DNA from: an uncultured Clostridia bacterium
Lineage (GTDB): Bacteria > Bacillota > Clostridia > TANB77 > UBA1234
Assembly: GCA_947624765.1 (NCBI GenBank)
Contig: CANQLS010000054.1
Span: 1-8,852, forward strand
Length of the DNA stretch: 8,852 bases
Direction of reading: 5' to 3'
Below are positions 6,699-8,852 of the stretch, piece by piece. Below the pieces are notes generated by a model, which was given only the letters and a program-made list of their open reading frames with translations, searched no databases and was not told the DNA's origin. The first letter of the stretch is position 1; every line of letters starts with the position of its first letter. Made by a program: the position numbers and the translations under genes.

Positions 6699-7787
6699 TT
6701 GAAAAAATTAGGACTAGTATTAGCCATTCTTTTAAGTTTAAGTAGCATTACATTTGCTTATTTTTCAGATGTTGATACAAATTCCCCATATTTTGAAGCA
6801 GTAAATGGTTTATATGAAAAAAATATTATTAACGGTTATGGCGATAATACATTTATGCCAACATCCAAAATAACAAGGGCTGAATTTGTAAAGATGATTG
6901 TAACTGCAACTGAATCAACCGGAAAAAGCCAATCTTCGTTTTCAGATGTTGCAGAAAATCATTGGGCAAGAGAATATATAGAAAATGCTGTAGCTAATGG
7001 ATATATTAAAGGATATGAAGATAACACATTTAAACCTGAAAATAACATTACTTATGGCGAAGTTGTAACTGTGATTTTAAGAGCAATGGGATACGAAGAA
7101 CAAGCTGAAGCATTAAAAATGGCATGGCCAGATAATTATATGCATTTAGCTGAAGAGCAAAATTTATTTGCAAAATATCCTACAAATGATTTATTAGCTG
7201 ATAATGAAGCTTTACGAGGAAATGTAGCACTTATGTTATGGAATATGCTACAAAAAGATGTAAATGTAGAAGATAACAACAATGATGAAGAAACTGTTGA
7301 TACGAAATTATTACGAGTTGGATTTGTTATTGCTACTAAAGAACGCAGAGGAGAAAATTTTGTTACTATTGAAGACGAGGAAAAGGAAATTGAATATAAA
7401 TTATATAGTAAGTCTAGCGAGCCTGTGCTAAATTCTTTTATTGTATATCAATTAAATGAAGATAATGAATTAAAGCTAAAAAAACAACTATTATTAAGCG
7501 AAATAGAAAATGTTTCTAAATTAGTAACAAATGCAGATGATACGCTAATTAAGCTAGATGGTGAAGATAAATTGCTAGATTTAGAATTAGATACTTTTAC
7601 ATTAAATGATGTAGAAATAAATTTAAACAAATACAGTTATTATTTCGTAGAAATGGATTCTGAAAATAACGAATATGTTTCTATTCAAGAAAAGAGTAAA
7701 GATAGTTTATCGCTTAAAGAAAATGATAGAATTTGCTTTGACTCTGAAGTGAAAATTTGCCTAATAATTAGAGATATTAGTAAATAA
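6699..7787 (+). CDS. Small secreted SLH-domain surface protein, 362 aa
   Basis: TTG start at 6699, supported by AGGAGG (6685-6690) 8 nt upstream and a signal peptide directly after it (MKKLGLVLAILLSLSSITFA, cleavage likely before Y21). SLH domain 1 is about 21-70, with ITRAE (58-62) and GYGDNTFMP. SLH domain 2 is about 80-132, with HWAREYI, GYEDNTFKP and ITYGE, a Y replacing the usual R. A degenerate domain 3 is about 142-185, with ALRGNVALMLWNML. An acidic linker (EDNNNDEETVD, 191-201) leads to a tail of about 160 residues of unknown fold, ending SLKENDRICFD (337-347). The SLH half is nearly identical at DNA level to the convergent gene at 7951-8852, whereas the tails share only about half their residues by eye. 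It presumably displays a small variable domain on the wall polymer. No promoter was found between the 6646-6671 terminator and the start. Confidence 0.88.
   Translation: MKKLGLVLAILLSLSSITFAYFSDVDTNSPYFEAVNGLYEKNIINGYGDNTFMPTSKITRAEFVKMIVTATESTGKSQSSFSDVAENHWAREYIENAVANGYIKGYEDNTFKPENNITYGEVVTVILRAMGYEEQAEALKMAWPDNYMHLAEEQNLFAKYPTNDLLADNEALRGNVALMLWNMLQKDVNVEDNNNDEETVDTKLLRVGFVIATKERRGENFVTIEDEEKEIEYKLYSKSSEPVLNSFIVYQLNEDNELKLKKQLLLSEIENVSKLVTNADDTLIKLDGEDKLLDLELDTFTLNDVEINLNKYSYYFVEMDSENNEYVSIQEKSKDSLSLKENDRICFDSEVKICLIIRDISK
6880..7305 (+). repeat. Long inverted repeat, left arm (SLH-coding)
   Basis: About 426 bp inside the 362-aa SLH gene, matching the complement of 8427-8852 without gaps and with about 8 mismatches counted by hand. 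The match stops abruptly after the codons for the acidic linker. The left boundary is not seen because the partner runs off the window. Confidence 0.9.
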
Positions 7788-7802
7788 TTTCAATACAAAA
7801 AA

Positions 7803-7835
7803 GCAGGAGAATTTAATTTCCCCTGCCTTTATTTT
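7803..7835. terminator. Terminator between convergent SLH genes
   Basis: GCAGGAGAA (7803-7811) pairs with TTTCCCCTGC (7817-7826 region), with one mismatch, followed on the plus strand by CTTTATTTTATT. On the minus strand the same stem is followed by a T run (complement of the As just before 7803), so it could work in both directions. It lies 15 nt after the plus-strand stop at 7787. Confidence 0.75.
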
Positions 7836-7860
7836 ATTCAGCTTTTATTTTAATAATATT

Positions 7861-7886
7861 CTACAATGATGATCATATGATTGTAG
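7861..7886. repeat. Inverted repeat CTACAAT/ATTGTAG between convergent genes
   Basis: CTACAAT (7861-7867) and ATTGTAG (7880-7886) flank a 12-nt centre that itself contains the palindromes TGATCA and CATATG. It directly abuts the 7886-7906 hairpin. It may be a structural 3'-end element of the minus gene or a protein-binding or recombination site. No function can be assigned from sequence. Confidence 0.4.
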
Positions 7887-7906
7887 CGGCGACCATTGGC
7901 CGCCAT
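7886..7906 (-). terminator. GC-rich hairpin downstream of the partial SLH gene
   Basis: GCGGC (7886-7890) pairs with GCCGC (7899-7903) around an 8-nt loop, 44 nt beyond the minus-strand stop. On the minus strand it begins ATGGCGGCCAATG, matching the start of the 802-831 hairpin (ATGGCGGTCAATG) at 12 of 13 bases. Both follow SLH genes on the same strand. There is no T run next to it, so a terminator role is uncertain. Confidence 0.4.
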
Positions 7907-7950
7907 AAACACAATTTTTGAGAATTATTTAAGATAACATCATTTAGTAA

Positions 7951-8852
7951 CTATTCAACTTCTCTAATTATTAAACTCATGTCGACATCTTTATCAAAAC
8001 AAATTCTATCATTTTCTTTAAGTGATACATCATCTTTATCTAACATAGTAATTGAAGTGAATTTTCCATCTTCCATTTCTATTAAATAATAAGTACATTT
8101 GTTTAAATTAATATCTTTATCTTTTAAAGTATATTCATCTGCCCTAAAATCTAAAAGTTCATCTTGTCCTTCTAACTTAGCAAGCGATTTACTAACTTTT
8201 TCTACTAAATAAGTAACGCTTTCAATATCACTTGTTAATAATTGTTTTGTAAGTCTTAATTCATTAGCACTGTTTAATCGATATACTACAAAAGAATTTT
8301 CAACTGGAATACTAGAATTTTTGAATAATTCATATTCTATACTATTTTCTTCTTCATCACAAATTGTAACAAATCTAGTTCCTAGAGATTCCTCTACTTT
8401 TTCTACAAATCCAACATATAAATGCTTTGTATCAACGGTTTCTTCATCATTGTTGTTATCTTCTACATTTACATCTTCTTGTAGCATATTCCATAACATA
8501 AGTGCTACATTTCCTCGTAAAGCTTCATTATCAGCTAATAAATCATTTGTAGGATATTTTGCAAATAAATTTTGCTCTTCAGCTAAATGCATATAATTAT
8601 CTGGCCATGCCATTTTTAATGCTTCAGCTTGTTCTTCGTATCCCATTGCTCTTAAAATCACAGTTACAACTTCACCATAAGTAATATTATTTTCAGGTTT
8701 AAATGTGTTATCTTCATATCCTTTAATATATCCATTAGCTATAGCATTTTCTATATATTCTCTTGCCCAATGATTTTCTGCAACATCTGAAAATGAAGAT
8801 TGGCTTTTTCCAGTTGATTCAGTTGCAGTTACAATCATCTTTACAAATTCAG
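7951..8852 (-). CDS. SLH-domain surface protein, 5' end beyond window
   Basis: The minus-strand frame is open from the right edge to the stop at 7951-7953, about 300 codons. The first ATG inside the window (8838) is not the start: AEFVK is encoded upstream of it, exactly as in the 6699 gene (residues 61-65), so about 60 residues with the signal peptide and most of SLH domain 1 lie outside. Present are SLH domain 2 (HWAREYI, GYEDNTFKP, ITYGE), degenerate SLH domain 3 (ALRGNVALMLWNML), the acidic linker, and a tail ending SLKENDRICFD then LIIREVE. The SLH part differs from the 6699 gene at only about 8 of 426 bases; the tail shares roughly half its residues. It is convergent with the 6699 gene, giving long inverted repeats. 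Expected role as for that paralog: wall-anchored display of an uncharacterised domain. Confidence 0.87.
   Translation of the reverse strand, partial: EFVKMIVTATESTGKSQSSFSDVAENHWAREYIENAIANGYIKGYEDNTFKPENNITYGEVVTVILRAMGYEEQAEALKMAWPDNYMHLAEEQNLFAKYPTNDLLADNEALRGNVALMLWNMLQEDVNVEDNNNDEETVDTKHLYVGFVEKVEESLGTRFVTICDEEENSIEYELFKNSSIPVENSFVVYRLNSANELRLTKQLLTSDIESVTYLVEKVSKSLAKLEGQDELLDFRADEYTLKDKDINLNKCTYYLIEMEDGKFTSITMLDKDDVSLKENDRICFDKDVDMSLIIREVE
8427..8852 (-). repeat. Long inverted repeat, right arm (SLH-coding)
   Basis: Partner of 6880-7305, within the partial SLH gene and reaching the window edge, so the repeat may be longer. Arms of this length and identity in opposite orientation are substrates for RecA-dependent inversion or gene conversion. 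Confidence 0.9.

Overview
The window is AT-rich DNA with strong Shine-Dalgarno sites, TTG as well as ATG starts, sigma-A-type promoters and several genes for S-layer homology (SLH) proteins. This points to a Gram-positive Bacillota, most likely an anaerobic Clostridia-like gut or environmental lineage. I cannot place it more precisely. The density of diverged paralogs and a site-specific recombinase mark it as an accessory, surface-variation region.

Left edge (1-640): the first 500 bases are the 5' part of a minus-strand gene starting at TTG 500. Its product looks like an Abi_2 (AbiD/AbiF) family HEPN protein. Just upstream, between a near-consensus promoter with an extended -10 box (610-639) and the Shine-Dalgarno site (507-512), lie two tandem 30-nt repeat units. 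Each folds into a 7-bp hairpin, and all stem differences between the two are compensatory. The second hairpin is followed by a U-rich run. This layout (promoter, repeated structured RNA, leaky terminator, HEPN toxin-like gene) matches the abiF-associated RNA/AbiF arrangement, an RNA toxin-antitoxin-like or phage-defence module. It is the most striking system in the window.

Middle (640-4253): a gap with two strong palindromes leads to a complete 737-aa secreted SLH protein on the minus strand with its own promoter. Upstream of it and co-directional is a 342-aa tyrosine recombinase with a complete catalytic set. Just beyond the recombinase start lies a short inverted repeat, 7-bp arms around a 7-nt centre, resembling a recombinase core site.

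Right half (4254-8852): a long plus-strand SLH-family ORF, acidic and cysteine-free in its body, has lost its signal peptide, first SLH domain and start of the second at the recombinase-proximal edge. It looks like a disrupted gene or a silent cassette. After a terminator comes a complete 362-aa SLH protein (TTG start). Convergent to it is a partial paralog running off the right edge. These two share SLH-coding DNA about 98% identical over about 426 bp as inverted repeats, then diverge abruptly into tails of roughly half identity. All four SLH proteins end in a related short motif (K-x-[GN]-D-R-[IV]-x-x-D).

Reading: an S-layer-type paralog cluster remodelled by recombination, next to an RNA-controlled defence module that may be cargo of the same mobile element. 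Whether the recombinase inverts or swaps SLH cassettes, or simply inserted into one of them, cannot be decided from this window alone.
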